From contig JAUMBQ010000006.1 of the NCBI GenBank assembly GCA_032119595.1, forward strand, positions 186,001 to 250,000: DNA of 64,000 nucleotides, in the 5' to 3' direction. Of this stretch, positions 14,986 through 23,444 are shown piece by piece (the stretch's first letter is position 1; each line of letters opens with the position of its first letter). The stretch comes from JAGIBJ01 sp032119595. Its GTDB lineage: Bacteria; Actinomycetota; Thermoleophilia; Solirubrobacterales; Solirubrobacteraceae. The notes below the pieces were generated by a model that worked only from the letters and a program-made list of their open reading frames with translations, was not told the DNA's origin and ran no database searches. A program made the translations under genes and the position numbers.

Positions 14986-16155
14986 ATGAGCCTCCCGAAG
15001 ATCCCACGCGCCACCGACGATCACACCGCCGAGGCCGCCGCCGCCCGGCGGGCGTTCATCGCGGAGCAGACCGGCACAAGCCTGGAGCACGTCGGCCAGT
15101 TCAGCCAGGACCCGGCCGCCCTGCCCGGCAACGTGGAGCACTTCACGGGCGTCGCGCAGGTCCCGATCGGCATCGCTGGCCCGCTGCTCGTCAACGGCGA
15201 GCACGCCCAGGGCGAGTTCTATGTGCCGCTCGCGACGACCGAAGGCACACTCGTGGCGTCCTACAACCGCGGCATGAAGCTCGTGCGACTCGCCGGCGGC
15301 GTCACGACCACCGTGGTGAAGGAGTCGATGCAGCGCGCGCCCGTGTTCATCTTCGCGTCAGCACGCGAGGCCCGCGACTTCGGCCACTGGCTGCGCGAGC
15401 ACGAAGCCGGCGCCAAGGCTGCGGCTGAGACGACGACGAGCACCGGCAAACTCGTCGAGATTGAGCAATACCTCGCCGGGCGCTTCTGCTTCACGCGGTT
15501 CGACTACACGACGGGTGACGCCGCCGGCCAGAACATGACCGGCAAGGCGACGTGGGCGGCGTGCGAGTGGATCAAGGCGAACTACCCGGCCGAGCTGGAC
15601 TACACGCTCGAGGGCAACGTCGCGACCGACAAGAAGCACTCGGCGATCAACAACATGCAGACCCGCGGGCGCCGGGTGATCGCCGAAATCACCATCCCGA
15701 GCCAGCTCCTGCAGGAGGTGATGAACACCACCAGCGCCGAGCTCTACCGCCGTCGGCAGATCTCCGGATCGGTCGGCGCCTGGCTCTCAGGGTCGGTCAA
15801 CAACGGGGCTCACTCCGCCAACGGCATCGCGGCCATGTTCATCGCGACCGGGCAGGACGCGGCGAACGTCGCCGAGTCGCACGCCGCCCACGCCTACGTG
15901 GAGCTGCGCGAGAACGGCGACTACTACTACTCGATCACCATGCCGTCGATCATCTGCGCGACCTACGGCGGCGGCACTGGCCTCGCCACGCAGCGCGAGT
16001 GCCTGGAGATGATGGACTGTTACGGCACCGGCAAGGCACTCAAGCTCTGCGAGATCATCGGCGCGACGGTCGTGGCCGGCGAGCTATCGCTGGGCTCGGC
16101 GATCGTGGCCGACGAGTGGGTCTCCTCGCACGACCAGTACGGCCGCAACCGGTAG
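14986..16155 (+). CDS. Hydroxymethylglutaryl-CoA reductase, class I-like
   Basis: 389 residues from ATG 14986 (a GTG-less upstream extension is not needed). The catalytic domain is complete: ENFTG-like start (VEHFTGVAQVPIGIAGPL), TTEGTLVASYNRG, the Lys/Asp region (LEGNVATDKKHSAIN), the NADPH-binding GDAAGQNMT block, CATYGGGTGL, and the C-terminal His in SSHDQYGRNR used by class I enzymes. It reduces HMG-CoA to mevalonate. No other mevalonate-pathway gene is in the window; in actinobacteria such isolated copies can serve terpenoid or carotenoid supply. There is no membrane anchor. Confidence 0.9.
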   Translation: MSLPKIPRATDDHTAEAAAARRAFIAEQTGTSLEHVGQFSQDPAALPGNVEHFTGVAQVPIGIAGPLLVNGEHAQGEFYVPLATTEGTLVASYNRGMKLVRLAGGVTTTVVKESMQRAPVFIFASAREARDFGHWLREHEAGAKAAAETTTSTGKLVEIEQYLAGRFCFTRFDYTTGDAAGQNMTGKATWAACEWIKANYPAELDYTLEGNVATDKKHSAINNMQTRGRRVIAEITIPSQLLQEVMNTTSAELYRRRQISGSVGAWLSGSVNNGAHSANGIAAMFIATGQDAANVAESHAAHAYVELRENGDYYYSITMPSIICATYGGGTGLATQRECLEMMDCYGTGKALKLCEIIGATVVAGELSLGSAIVADEWVSSHDQYGRNR

Positions 16156-16194
16156 CGAGTCGGCGAACCGGGGGCCGCACGACCCGGGCGGTTG

Positions 16195-17007
16195 CTATTC
16201 GGCGGACTCGGGGGCTGGGGCGGCCGGCTTCTTGACCCGCGGCTTGGCGGCGCGCTTGGGTTTGGCCTTCTCGGCGGCCTCCGCCGCCACCGCCGCAGAG
16301 GCGGCGTTGGCCGCGTGAGCAAGCGCTTCGGCCTGCTCCTCTTTGTGGCCGGCGACAGCCGGTGCGGCCGCAGCGTGCGCTGGATCGTTGACCGCCAGCG
16401 CAGCGACGAGCACCTTGGCCTGGTGCACGAGCAGGTCGACCGAATAGAGCTCGGGCTGGCTCACGACGAGCCGTCCACCCTCCTCGGCGATCACGAGGAT
16501 GATCCGCGCGAGCAGGCGATGATCGAGGCCCATCGGTCCGCCGCGCTTCGTGACGCCCCAGGCGATCAGCGGCGTGATCTGCTCGATCACGGCCTCACGG
16601 CGCTCGACGACCTTGTCGTGCAGCGCCCTCGGCACGCCCTGCGGCGGCGTGAGGATGATCTGCCACGTGAACGGCCGCTCGTGCACGGCCGCGAAGAACG
16701 TCTCGATCGCGTTGACGATGACTTCGTCCGGGTCGATCTCGCCGACCTGCATCGGAATCGCCTTCGCGAGCTGCGTGAGGACGTGGCGCTCCTCACGCTC
16801 AAAGAGCGCGTTCAACAACCCGGCGAGGTCACCGAACTGCGTGTAGACGACCGGGCGGGTGATACCGGCGCCGCGCGCAATTGCGTCGATCGAAAGCGCC
16901 TCGGAGCCCTGAACGCACAGGATTTCCAGGGCGACATCGAGCAGTTGCTCCCGCCGCTCGGCGGCGGACATGCGGGGCCGGGACCGGCTGCGCGAGGAAC
17001 GACTCAT
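16195..17007 (-). CDS. TetR-family regulator with Lys/Ala-rich tail
   Basis: 270 residues, longer than the usual 190-220. Residues 13-60 are the TetR DNA-binding domain (ERREQLLDVALEIL ... IARGAGITRPVVYTQFG). The ligand domain spans about 65-200. The extra 60 residues are Ala-rich, then basic and Pro-rich (KPKRAAKPRVKKPAAPAP), like a histone H1 tail, probably adding non-specific DNA contact. AAGGTGA just before the ATG is a good ribosome site. It is divergent from the lipoprotein gene at 17072 and convergent with HMG-CoA reductase. Confidence 0.85.
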   Translation of the reverse strand: MSRSSRSRSRPRMSAAERREQLLDVALEILCVQGSEALSIDAIARGAGITRPVVYTQFGDLAGLLNALFEREERHVLTQLAKAIPMQVGEIDPDEVIVNAIETFFAAVHERPFTWQIILTPPQGVPRALHDKVVERREAVIEQITPLIAWGVTKRGGPMGLDHRLLARIILVIAEEGGRLVVSQPELYSVDLLVHQAKVLVAALAVNDPAHAAAAPAVAGHKEEQAEALAHAANAASAAVAAEAAEKAKPKRAAKPRVKKPAAPAPESAE

Positions 17008-17071
17008 GGCATCACCTTCTCACGCCGGTGACGCGACGCGAGCCCAGGCGTTGTCCGTAGGGTCGACGACC

Positions 17072-17704
17072 ATGCGACCGCGCCACTCAGCCCTCGCCTT
17101 CCTGCTCCTCCTCGCCGGCACCACGGGTGTCGCCGGTCTGACCGGGTGCGGCGACGACCGCGCCGTCTCCGATCCGTCCCCGGCCTCACAGCCGGACCCC
17201 GCCGAGGAGAACGCCTACCGCCTCACTGTGCGCTCGAGCCAGGGCGCCACCGACGGCATCCGCGCATCGCTGTGCGGCACGCCGTCGAGCAAGCTCGTCG
17301 AGCTCCCGTGCGGCGTATCGCTCGGGTTCGCGCGCGTGTCGGCGCCACGCCTGTACGTCGATCGCAACCGCGACCGGCTCTTCCTCGAACTCGAGCGCCC
17401 CGCGACCGCGATCTTCGCGTCGCTGGCCCAAGGCGTCGGCGATCGCGGCCTGGAGCGGCGCTCGGCGCTCGTGAAGCTCGGTGGCGGCGGCCGTCGCGCC
17501 TCGATCGGCTACGGCCCGAGTACCGGCGACTTCCCGACCGTCGCGGAGCCGTCGTACCTGTCGGTCCTGGTGCTCTTTGAGGGCGCGATGCCCGTGCCAA
17601 CCCCAGCCGCCTCGGGCGTCCCGAAGGACGCGACCGTCAAGGGCGCCGCCGCGGAATACCTCGTGCAGCTCGCCACACGCAGCACGCTCGACGAAGAGTC
17701 CTAG
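17072..17704 (+). CDS. Lipoprotein of unknown function
   Basis: 210 residues from ATG 17072; a longer frame exists but this start gives the signal peptide (LAFLLLLAGTTGVAGLTGC) with lipobox LTGC at Cys27. The mature domain is beta-rich with one pair of Cys (near residues 66 and 78). No family recognised. It converges on the 17716 gene. Confidence 0.65.
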   Translation: MRPRHSALAFLLLLAGTTGVAGLTGCGDDRAVSDPSPASQPDPAEENAYRLTVRSSQGATDGIRASLCGTPSSKLVELPCGVSLGFARVSAPRLYVDRNRDRLFLELERPATAIFASLAQGVGDRGLERRSALVKLGGGGRRASIGYGPSTGDFPTVAEPSYLSVLVLFEGAMPVPTPAASGVPKDATVKGAAAEYLVQLATRSTLDEES

Positions 17705-17715
17705 CGCCGGACGGC

Positions 17716-18189
17716 TCAGCTTTCGGGCCGGTACTCCTGCGCCGAACGCGCGATGCCGTTGGACTTGAAGTCGACCCGAACGCCGTCGGTCTTGGACCCG
17801 TTCGACCAGACCAAGAACGCCGCTCGCCCGTTCTTCGTCGCCGGCTTGTACTCCTTGACGGAGGTCCAGTCGCCGAGGTCGGCCTGGATCTGTTCGCGGG
17901 TCTTGCCAACCATGTCGATGCACTGGATCGTGTCGTCGATCGCCGCATCGCGATCGACCTTCGACACGGCCTTCGGCCCCTTGGCCCACGTCGCCCGCAA
18001 CTCGGAGGCATCGGGGCAGCCGCCGGCCATCCCGACGTTGCTCACGAAGATCGCCCCGCCAGCAACCGCCGCGACGATCGCCACCAGTGCCGTGACGCGC
18101 ACGCGAATCCGGCGCATCTTGCGCTTCTCATCGCCGAGCAGTTCGGCCCATCGATCGCGCTCCGCCTTGGACGGCCGGCCGTAGCTCAT
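17716..18189 (-). CDS. Single-pass membrane protein
   Basis: 157 residues from ATG 18189. A charged cytoplasmic N-terminus (about 28 residues, GRPSKAERDRWAELLGDEKR) leads to one transmembrane helix (VTALVAIVAAVAGGAIFV). An exported domain of about 105 residues follows, with two Cys, that resembles a small SmpA/BLIP-like fold (MVGKTREQIQADLGDW ... VRVDFKSNGIARSAQEY). Its role is unknown; the fold is often used in envelope assembly or inhibitor proteins (inference). Confidence 0.6.
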   Translation of the reverse strand: MSYGRPSKAERDRWAELLGDEKRKMRRIRVRVTALVAIVAAVAGGAIFVSNVGMAGGCPDASELRATWAKGPKAVSKVDRDAAIDDTIQCIDMVGKTREQIQADLGDWTSVKEYKPATKNGRAAFLVWSNGSKTDGVRVDFKSNGIARSAQEYRPES

Positions 18190-18396
18190 GCGGCGGCGAT
18201 GGGACTGTCGAGCCAGGTCATGGCGCCATTCTCCGTGATCTGGCCCCGGAAACGCTCCGCCCCGTTCGCGGCGAGCCCGGTCGGGGGTCGGCACGGGTCC
18301 TCTGGTCGTCCGCGTCGCGCGCCCGCGCGGGGGACAGCGAAGGTGGGTGGCGCAGCGCCCCTGGCACGCGGCGCCGACGCGCAGTACCCTTGTCCC

Positions 18397-18732
18397 ATGG
18401 CCGACAACGCGACCATCGGCGCCGTTCTCAAGGCGTTCCAGACTGCCCTGAACTCCCACGACCGTGAGAACCCGACGCACAACGCGCACGGGATCGGCAT
18501 GGCCCATTTCGACATGGACCGCCTGGGATTCGAGGATGGCGAGGAAATCCTGCCGGGCATCACGATGAGCGCCGACGGCGGCACCTCGGGCAACTTCCGC
18601 GTCCTGTGCGACGGGCAGCACGACAATGCCGAAGAGGCCGAAGAGCAGGAGACGGTGGAAGCAGTCAGCCGCGATCTGGTCCCGGTTCGTGTCGGTGGCG
18701 AGCGCGACGACGTGCGCACCTTCGAGAACTAG
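18397..18732 (+). CDS. Small acidic hypothetical protein
   Basis: 111 residues from ATG 18397. It is acidic, with a helical start (ATIGAVLKAFQTALNSHDREN) and a central DMDRLGFEDGEEILPGITM segment; no signal peptide or membrane helix. It is probably cytoplasmic. The following gene (18781) is on the same strand 48 bases on. No family recognised. The 207 bases upstream to 18190 are GC-rich with no other gene visible. Confidence 0.55.
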   Translation: MADNATIGAVLKAFQTALNSHDRENPTHNAHGIGMAHFDMDRLGFEDGEEILPGITMSADGGTSGNFRVLCDGQHDNAEEAEEQETVEAVSRDLVPVRVGGERDDVRTFEN

Positions 18733-18780
18733 CGCGCCCGGGCGCTCAAGGGTCGGCCCTCGGTTGCCGAGTACCGGAGC

Positions 18781-19047
18781 GTGGAAGTCAAGCGTGAACG
18801 CGTCGAGCTGCTGACGCAGCACCATCGGATCACCGGCGTGGTGACGCTGGCTCGCGACGGCTACCGAAGCCGTGTGTCGGACCTGCTCAACGCCAGTGAC
18901 AAAGACTTTGTCGCGCTCGGAAACGTGCGCGTCGAGCCGCTCGACCCCAACCAGCAGCCTGAAGAGCACCCGTTCCTCGCGGTGCATCGACGGCACATCG
19001 TCTATGCGGTCTCGCATGGCGAGGTTCCTGAGGGCCAGCGGCGATAA
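18781..19047 (+). CDS. Small protein of unknown function
   Basis: 88 residues, GTG start. The RERVELLTQHHRITGVV ... RSRVSDLLNASDKDFVALGNV pattern looks like a small beta-barrel (Sm- or PRC-like) fold with a DUF-type 'modulated set-point' layout; a C-terminal FLAVHRRHIVYAV strand closes it. Such proteins are common and uncharacterised. Same strand as its neighbours but no clear operon. Confidence 0.55.
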   Translation: MEVKRERVELLTQHHRITGVVTLARDGYRSRVSDLLNASDKDFVALGNVRVEPLDPNQQPEEHPFLAVHRRHIVYAVSHGEVPEGQRR

Positions 19048-19086
19048 GCGCGTCGCCTGCGGGCCAGAGCCGATAGAACTTCGGTT

Positions 19087-20775
19087 ATGCGCCCGGCACC
19101 TCAGCGCTCGGTGCTCCGCACCCTGCGCCTGCGTCCCCTTCCGGCCGCGCTCGCCGCCACCTGCGCGGTGGCGACCTTCGCTGCGCTGCCCGCTTCCAGC
19201 CTCGCCGCCGCGAGCCCGCTGGCCAGTGCGGATGTGGCCCACCCGACCGCCCGCATCACCGGTGCGCCGGTCGCCACGACCACCCTCCCCTCACGGTCGG
19301 CCACGGCGGCGCGCGCCGGCACCGACGGGACGTGGCTCGTCGGCGTGACCGGCGACCGTGCGCGCGCCGCGCGGCTCGTGCGCGGCGCCGGCGGCACGTT
19401 CGACGCGACCCTGGGCGTGGCCAGCGTCCCCAAGGCGAAAGCAGGCGAGCTCGCACGCTCGCTCGGATCGTCAGTCGCCTGGGCCGGGCCGGATGTCGTC
19501 GCGACGCGCCTCTCAAGCTTTGACGAGCCCGGCAATGTGCAGTCGCCGTGGGCTCGAAGCGTGGCCAACGCCCCGTCGCTCATGCCGCTCGCGGGCACGC
19601 TCGCGACGATCGGCATCGTCGATGACGCGGTGGACAGCAGCGTCGCCGAGCTCCAGAGCGTCGACGTGATCAACGACGTGGGCGCGATCGAGCCGCACGG
19701 CACGATGGTCGCGTCAACGGCCGCTGCACCCTTCGACGGCGCCGGCGTGGTCGGCGTCGCCCCAGGCGCGCAGGTCCTGTCGTGGGGCACGACGCTGAGC
19801 TGCGGAGACGTGTCGAACGGGATCGTGAACCTCGTCAAACGAGGCGCCAAGGTGATCAACCTGTCGCTCGGCTTCAACCAGAACTGCTTCGCCCTGTGGC
19901 AGGCCACCTCGTACGCGTACGCCCACGGCGTGCCGATGGTCGTGGCCAGCGGCAACGATGGCGACCGCGGCAACCCGCCGTCGTACCCGGCCTCCTACCC
20001 CCACGTGATCACCGCCGGCGCGATCGACTCGTCGCTCACGAGCGCGCTCTTTTCCAACTACAACGACTACGTCGACATCGCCGCGCCCGGGGTCGACATC
20101 CCCGTTGACACGCCGCTGCGCTTCGATGTCGAAGACGGGCTCCGCGACGGGCAGACGCTCGTCAGCGGCACGAGCTTCGCGTCGCCCTATGTAGCGGGCG
20201 GCCTCTCGTGGGTCCTGGGCGCTCGACCGGACCTCGACCCCAGTCAGGCTGCCGCCGTGCTGCGCTCCAGCGCGACCGACCTCGGCACCCCGGGCTGGGA
20301 CCAGCACACCGGCTTCGGACTGATCCAGGTCAGCCAGGCGATGGCGACGCCGGCACCAGCGGCCGACATCTTGGAACCCAACGACGACCCGGCCTTCACT
20401 CGCGCGAGCGGCAAAGGCACCTTCGGGAAGCGAACGGTTTGGTCGGGCTCCAAGCGGGCCACGAAGATCACCGCTGTCGGCGACAGCGCCGATGACCCGG
20501 TCGACGCGTACCGCATCAAGGTGCCCGGGAAGAGCCGCGTGAAGATCACGGTGCGCGCGAGCACCGGGCTGACGGACCTCTTCGCCTTCGATCAGTCCGT
20601 GTCGACGTTCTCGGGGCGCCCGCTCGACGCGTCGCTTCGGTCCGGCACGGCCCTGGACACCATCACGCTCAAGAACGGCGGGCGCGGGAGCCGCGTCGGG
20701 TTCGTCGTCGTGAACACCGTCGACACGGGCGTGCGTTCGCCGTCGCGATACACGCTCACGATCAAGCGCGACTGA
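19087..20775 (+). CDS. Secreted subtilisin-like serine protease (S8)
   Basis: 562 residues. A signal peptide (AALAATCAVATFAALPASSLAAA) is followed by a propeptide-like region (60-155). The catalytic domain (about 165-415) has all three residues: Asp in GIVDDAVD, His in EPHGTMVAS, Ser in GTSFASPYVAGG, plus the oxyanion region VVASGNDGD. The C-terminal 130 residues are a beta-sandwich resembling a pre-peptidase C-terminal domain (DAYRIKVPGKSRVKITV). It should degrade extracellular proteins. It precedes the alkB operon but a promoter and operator-like repeat lie between, so it is a separate unit. Confidence 0.9.
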   Translation: MRPAPQRSVLRTLRLRPLPAALAATCAVATFAALPASSLAAASPLASADVAHPTARITGAPVATTTLPSRSATAARAGTDGTWLVGVTGDRARAARLVRGAGGTFDATLGVASVPKAKAGELARSLGSSVAWAGPDVVATRLSSFDEPGNVQSPWARSVANAPSLMPLAGTLATIGIVDDAVDSSVAELQSVDVINDVGAIEPHGTMVASTAAAPFDGAGVVGVAPGAQVLSWGTTLSCGDVSNGIVNLVKRGAKVINLSLGFNQNCFALWQATSYAYAHGVPMVVASGNDGDRGNPPSYPASYPHVITAGAIDSSLTSALFSNYNDYVDIAAPGVDIPVDTPLRFDVEDGLRDGQTLVSGTSFASPYVAGGLSWVLGARPDLDPSQAAAVLRSSATDLGTPGWDQHTGFGLIQVSQAMATPAPAADILEPNDDPAFTRASGKGTFGKRTVWSGSKRATKITAVGDSADDPVDAYRIKVPGKSRVKITVRASTGLTDLFAFDQSVSTFSGRPLDASLRSGTALDTITLKNGGRGSRVGFVVVNTVDTGVRSPSRYTLTIKRD

Positions 20776-20796
20776 GCCACCCGCACCCCTCACCGA

Positions 20797-20823
20797 TTGG
20801 ACATTTCTCCGATCGATGTCCAA
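20797..20823. promoter_or_regulatory. Inverted repeat upstream of alkB, likely operator
   Basis: TTGGACAT (20797-20804) and its exact complement ATGTCCAA (20816-20823) are separated by 11 bases. The repeat ends five bases before the -35 box, a fitting place for the TetR regulator encoded at 22398. Confidence 0.6.
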
Positions 20824-20828
20824 GCCGC

Positions 20829-20857
20829 TTTACAAATGTGGCTCCGGTGTCTTACAC
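20829..20857 (+). promoter_or_regulatory. alkB promoter
   Basis: TTTACA (20829-20834), 17 bases, TTACAC (20852-20857), a good sigma-70-type match. The start site would be near 20864, giving a leader of about 55 bases with GGGAG before the alkB ATG. Confidence 0.65.
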
Positions 20858-20919
20858 TCGTGAAAGTTCGCGCGGGACTCTCGCCGCGCAATCCCCCTTC
20901 CGACTCGGGAGCTGACGCG

Positions 20920-22176
20920 ATGTCCGCCTCAACGGCCGCTGATCACCACGACGACCACGACCACCCCAGCGACGACCCAAGCGTGGTCGCCGTCGCACCG
21001 GAATGGACCGACGGCAAGCGCTATGCCTGGCTACTCGGCCTCGTGGTGCCGACGATCCCCTTCATCGCCTGGGGCCTCGCTGAAGCGAGCGGCCTCGGCT
21101 TCTTCTGGTGGTTCGGCCCGTTCTTCATCTTCGGCGTCATGCCCGCCCTCGACAAGCTCGGCGGCGATGACCGGTCCAACCCGCCGGAGAGCGCGATCAA
21201 GTGGCTCGAGAACGACCACTTCTACCGCTGGTGCACGTACCTCTTCATCCCGCTCCAGCTCACGGCGACGGTGTTCTCGGCCTGGATGTGGTCGACGGGC
21301 AACCTGTCGGTGCTGGAGTCGATCGGCCTGGCGCTGAGCCTCGGCGTCACGAACGGCATCGCGATCGCCGACGCGCATGAACTCGGGCACAAGCGCGAGG
21401 CCCTCGAGAAGTGGCTCGCGAAGATCGCGCTCGCGCCGACCTTCTACGGGCATTTCTTCGTCGAGCACAACCGTGGCCACCACGTGCGCGTGTCGACCCC
21501 GGAGGATCCGGCCAGCTCACGCCTGGGTGAGAGCTTCTACGAGTTCCTGCCGCGCACGGTGATCGGCAGCCTCACGTCGGCATGGGAGCTGGAAGCCAAG
21601 CGCTTCAAGCGGATGGGCAAGTCGCCGGTCCACATCAACAACGACATCGTCAATGCCTGGCTCATGAGCGTCGTGCTCTTCGGCACCCTTCTGGCGGTCT
21701 TCGGCCTCAGTATCGCGCCGTACCTGCTTCTGCAGGCCGTCTTCGGGTTCTCGATGCTCGAGGTTGTCAACTACATCGAGCATTACGGCCTCAAGCGCCA
21801 GAAGAAGGAAGATGGCCGCTACGAGCGTTGCCAGCCGTCGCACTCCTGGAACAGCAACCTCGTCGCCAGCAACGTGTTCCTCTACCACCTGCAGCGCCAC
21901 AGCGATCACCACGCCCATCCGCTGCGCCGGTACCAGGCCCTGCGCCACTTCGATGAGGCGCCTGAGCTTCCGGCTGGCTACGCCGGCATGATCGTGCTCG
22001 CTTACCTCCCGCCGATCTGGAATCGCGTGATGGATCATCGCGTCGTGGAGCACTACGACGGCGATGTGGCGATGGCCAACATTCACCCGCGCGCTCGCAA
22101 GCGGATCATGAAGCGCTGGGATCGGCCGTCCGGCGGCGGCTCGCATGGGCTGGCTCCGGCCGGGCATGCGGGATGA
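20920..22176 (+). CDS. alkB: Alkane 1-monooxygenase
   Basis: 418 residues from ATG 20920, which has GGGAG upstream; a longer frame to 20797 would cover the promoter. An integral membrane di-iron hydroxylase: six predicted helices and all His boxes, DAHELGHK (HExxH), EHNRGHHVRV (HxxxHH), LQRHSDHHAHP (HxxHH), plus NYIEHYGL, the AlkB signature. The N-terminus is rich in His and Asp (HHDDHDHPSDD), which is unusual. It oxidises the terminal carbon of medium-chain n-alkanes using O2 and electrons from rubredoxin, encoded next with a four-base overlap. Confidence 0.95.
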   Translation: MSASTAADHHDDHDHPSDDPSVVAVAPEWTDGKRYAWLLGLVVPTIPFIAWGLAEASGLGFFWWFGPFFIFGVMPALDKLGGDDRSNPPESAIKWLENDHFYRWCTYLFIPLQLTATVFSAWMWSTGNLSVLESIGLALSLGVTNGIAIADAHELGHKREALEKWLAKIALAPTFYGHFFVEHNRGHHVRVSTPEDPASSRLGESFYEFLPRTVIGSLTSAWELEAKRFKRMGKSPVHINNDIVNAWLMSVVLFGTLLAVFGLSIAPYLLLQAVFGFSMLEVVNYIEHYGLKRQKKEDGRYERCQPSHSWNSNLVASNVFLYHLQRHSDHHAHPLRRYQALRHFDEAPELPAGYAGMIVLAYLPPIWNRVMDHRVVEHYDGDVAMANIHPRARKRIMKRWDRPSGGGSHGLAPAGHAG

Positions 22177-22382
22177 TGTCCGCGGACCCCTCCCCGACCA
22201 GGACGACGATGGCGATCTACGTTTGCCCCGAGTGCGGCTTCACCTACAACGAGCAGACCGGGATTCCCCGCGAGGGTTTCCCTCCGGGCACTCCGTTCTC
22301 GGAGGTTCCGGACGACTGGAGCTGCCCGGACTGCGGCGTGCGTGACAAAGTCGACTTCGAACTCGCCAGCGACGCGGGTTAA
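22173..22382 (+). CDS. Rubredoxin
   Basis: 69 residues if started at ATG 22173 (overlapping the alkB stop), or 57 from ATG 22209, which has AGGA upstream and fits the usual rubredoxin length. Two CxxCG-type knuckles (VCPECGF and SCPDCGV) bind one iron; the segment between has the usual EGFPPGTPFSEVPDDW. It passes electrons from rubredoxin reductase to AlkB. No rubredoxin reductase gene is in the window. Confidence 0.95.
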   Translation: MMSADPSPTRTTMAIYVCPECGFTYNEQTGIPREGFPPGTPFSEVPDDWSCPDCGVRDKVDFELASDAG

Positions 22383-22397
22383 ACGCCGCACTCCGCC

Positions 22398-23021
22398 ATG
22401 ACGTCCACCCGTTCCCCGTATCAAGCTGCCGCACGGCAGGCTTTGCGCAGCACGCTGCTGGAGGCGGCGCGTGAGCTGTTGCGGCAGCGGCGGTGGAACG
22501 ACATCACGATGGCCGAGATCTCCACGGCCGCTGGAGTGAGTCGCCAGACGCTCTACAACGAGTTTGGCTCTCGCTCCGGCTTCGTGCAGGCCTACCTCCT
22601 GTACGACGCCGATCGGATCCTCAGCGCCGTCGAGCGCGCCATCGAGTCCGCCGGCCCGGAGCCTGCGATCACGATCGAGCATGCCTTCCAGGTCTTCCTA
22701 GAAACCATCTCCGACGACCCTCTCGCCGTCACGGTCGTCTCTGGCGACGACCCGGACGGCCTCCTGGCCCTGGTCACCACCCGCGGCGGCCCGGTCCTGC
22801 AGATCGCCGCGATGCGCCTCGGCGGCGCCATCCAGGTCAAGTGGCCCGAGGCCGCAGCCGCAGACGTGCAGCTCCTCGCCGAGCAGCTCGTGCGCCTGGC
22901 CATCAGCCACGCAGCCCTGCCAGACGGCGAAACCGCCGCCACGGCCAAGGCGATCTCGCAGCTCCTCACGCCTTTCGCGGAAGTCGCGCTGCTGCGGGCC
23001 GAGATCGACGGCGCGCGGTAA
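22398..23021 (+). CDS. TetR-family regulator of the alkane operon
   Basis: 207 residues. N-terminal HTH: ARELLRQRRWNDITMAEI and STAAGVSRQTLYNEFGSR. The ligand domain (70-200) has a TetR_C layout. It follows rubredoxin by 15 bases in the same direction, as in other actinobacterial alkB-rub-tetR clusters where this regulator represses alkB and is released by a fatty-acyl or alkane-derived signal (family knowledge). The inverted repeat at 20797 is its probable operator. Confidence 0.85.
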   Translation: MTSTRSPYQAAARQALRSTLLEAARELLRQRRWNDITMAEISTAAGVSRQTLYNEFGSRSGFVQAYLLYDADRILSAVERAIESAGPEPAITIEHAFQVFLETISDDPLAVTVVSGDDPDGLLALVTTRGGPVLQIAAMRLGGAIQVKWPEAAAADVQLLAEQLVRLAISHAALPDGETAATAKAISQLLTPFAEVALLRAEIDGAR

Positions 23022-23209
23022 GGGTGGGGTTCGCGCGTTACGTAGGGGGCGATGCAGCCGGGCGGAGAAGCGATGCCCGAAGTGCCGAGATCAAGGCCAA
23101 ACGCCAGAGCGCAAGCAGATGCTGACCCAAGAGCAAAGACCGAAGGCGGGTCCAATAAAGGACCCACCCGCGATCGACGCGCGCTCGCGGGACACAACCC
23201 CTGCGAACG

Positions 23210-23243
23210 CAGACGTGGGCCGCGATGAAGCGGCCCACGTCTG
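23210..23243. terminator. Hairpin between convergent genes
   Basis: A 14-bp perfect stem (23210-23223 with 23230-23243, core GACGTGGGCCGC) and a six-base loop, followed by GTGGTGTT. It sits between the tetR stop (23021) and the end of the MFS gene (23445). The remaining bases of that gap show no gene on either strand. Confidence 0.7.
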
Positions 23244-23444
23244 TGGTGTTACGAGTTCCAACGAGGGGGCATGGAATTCCTTCTGATGTTTGAGCGGACA
23301 CAGCCCAAGCGCCGGTGACAAGGACGCAGGGACCATTCGCCTGCGCGGTGACACGCAGGCACGGAGGACGGGTTGGACAACCCGAGGGGGATCGCTGCGC
23401 GCGCGGAGGCGCGCAAGCAGGCGGCAGCTAGTGGCGTCGGAACG

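Noticed and set aside
16192..17031. Long plus-strand frame opposite the TetR gene
   Set aside because: It is a GC-rich antisense frame; the minus-strand protein is a clear TetR.
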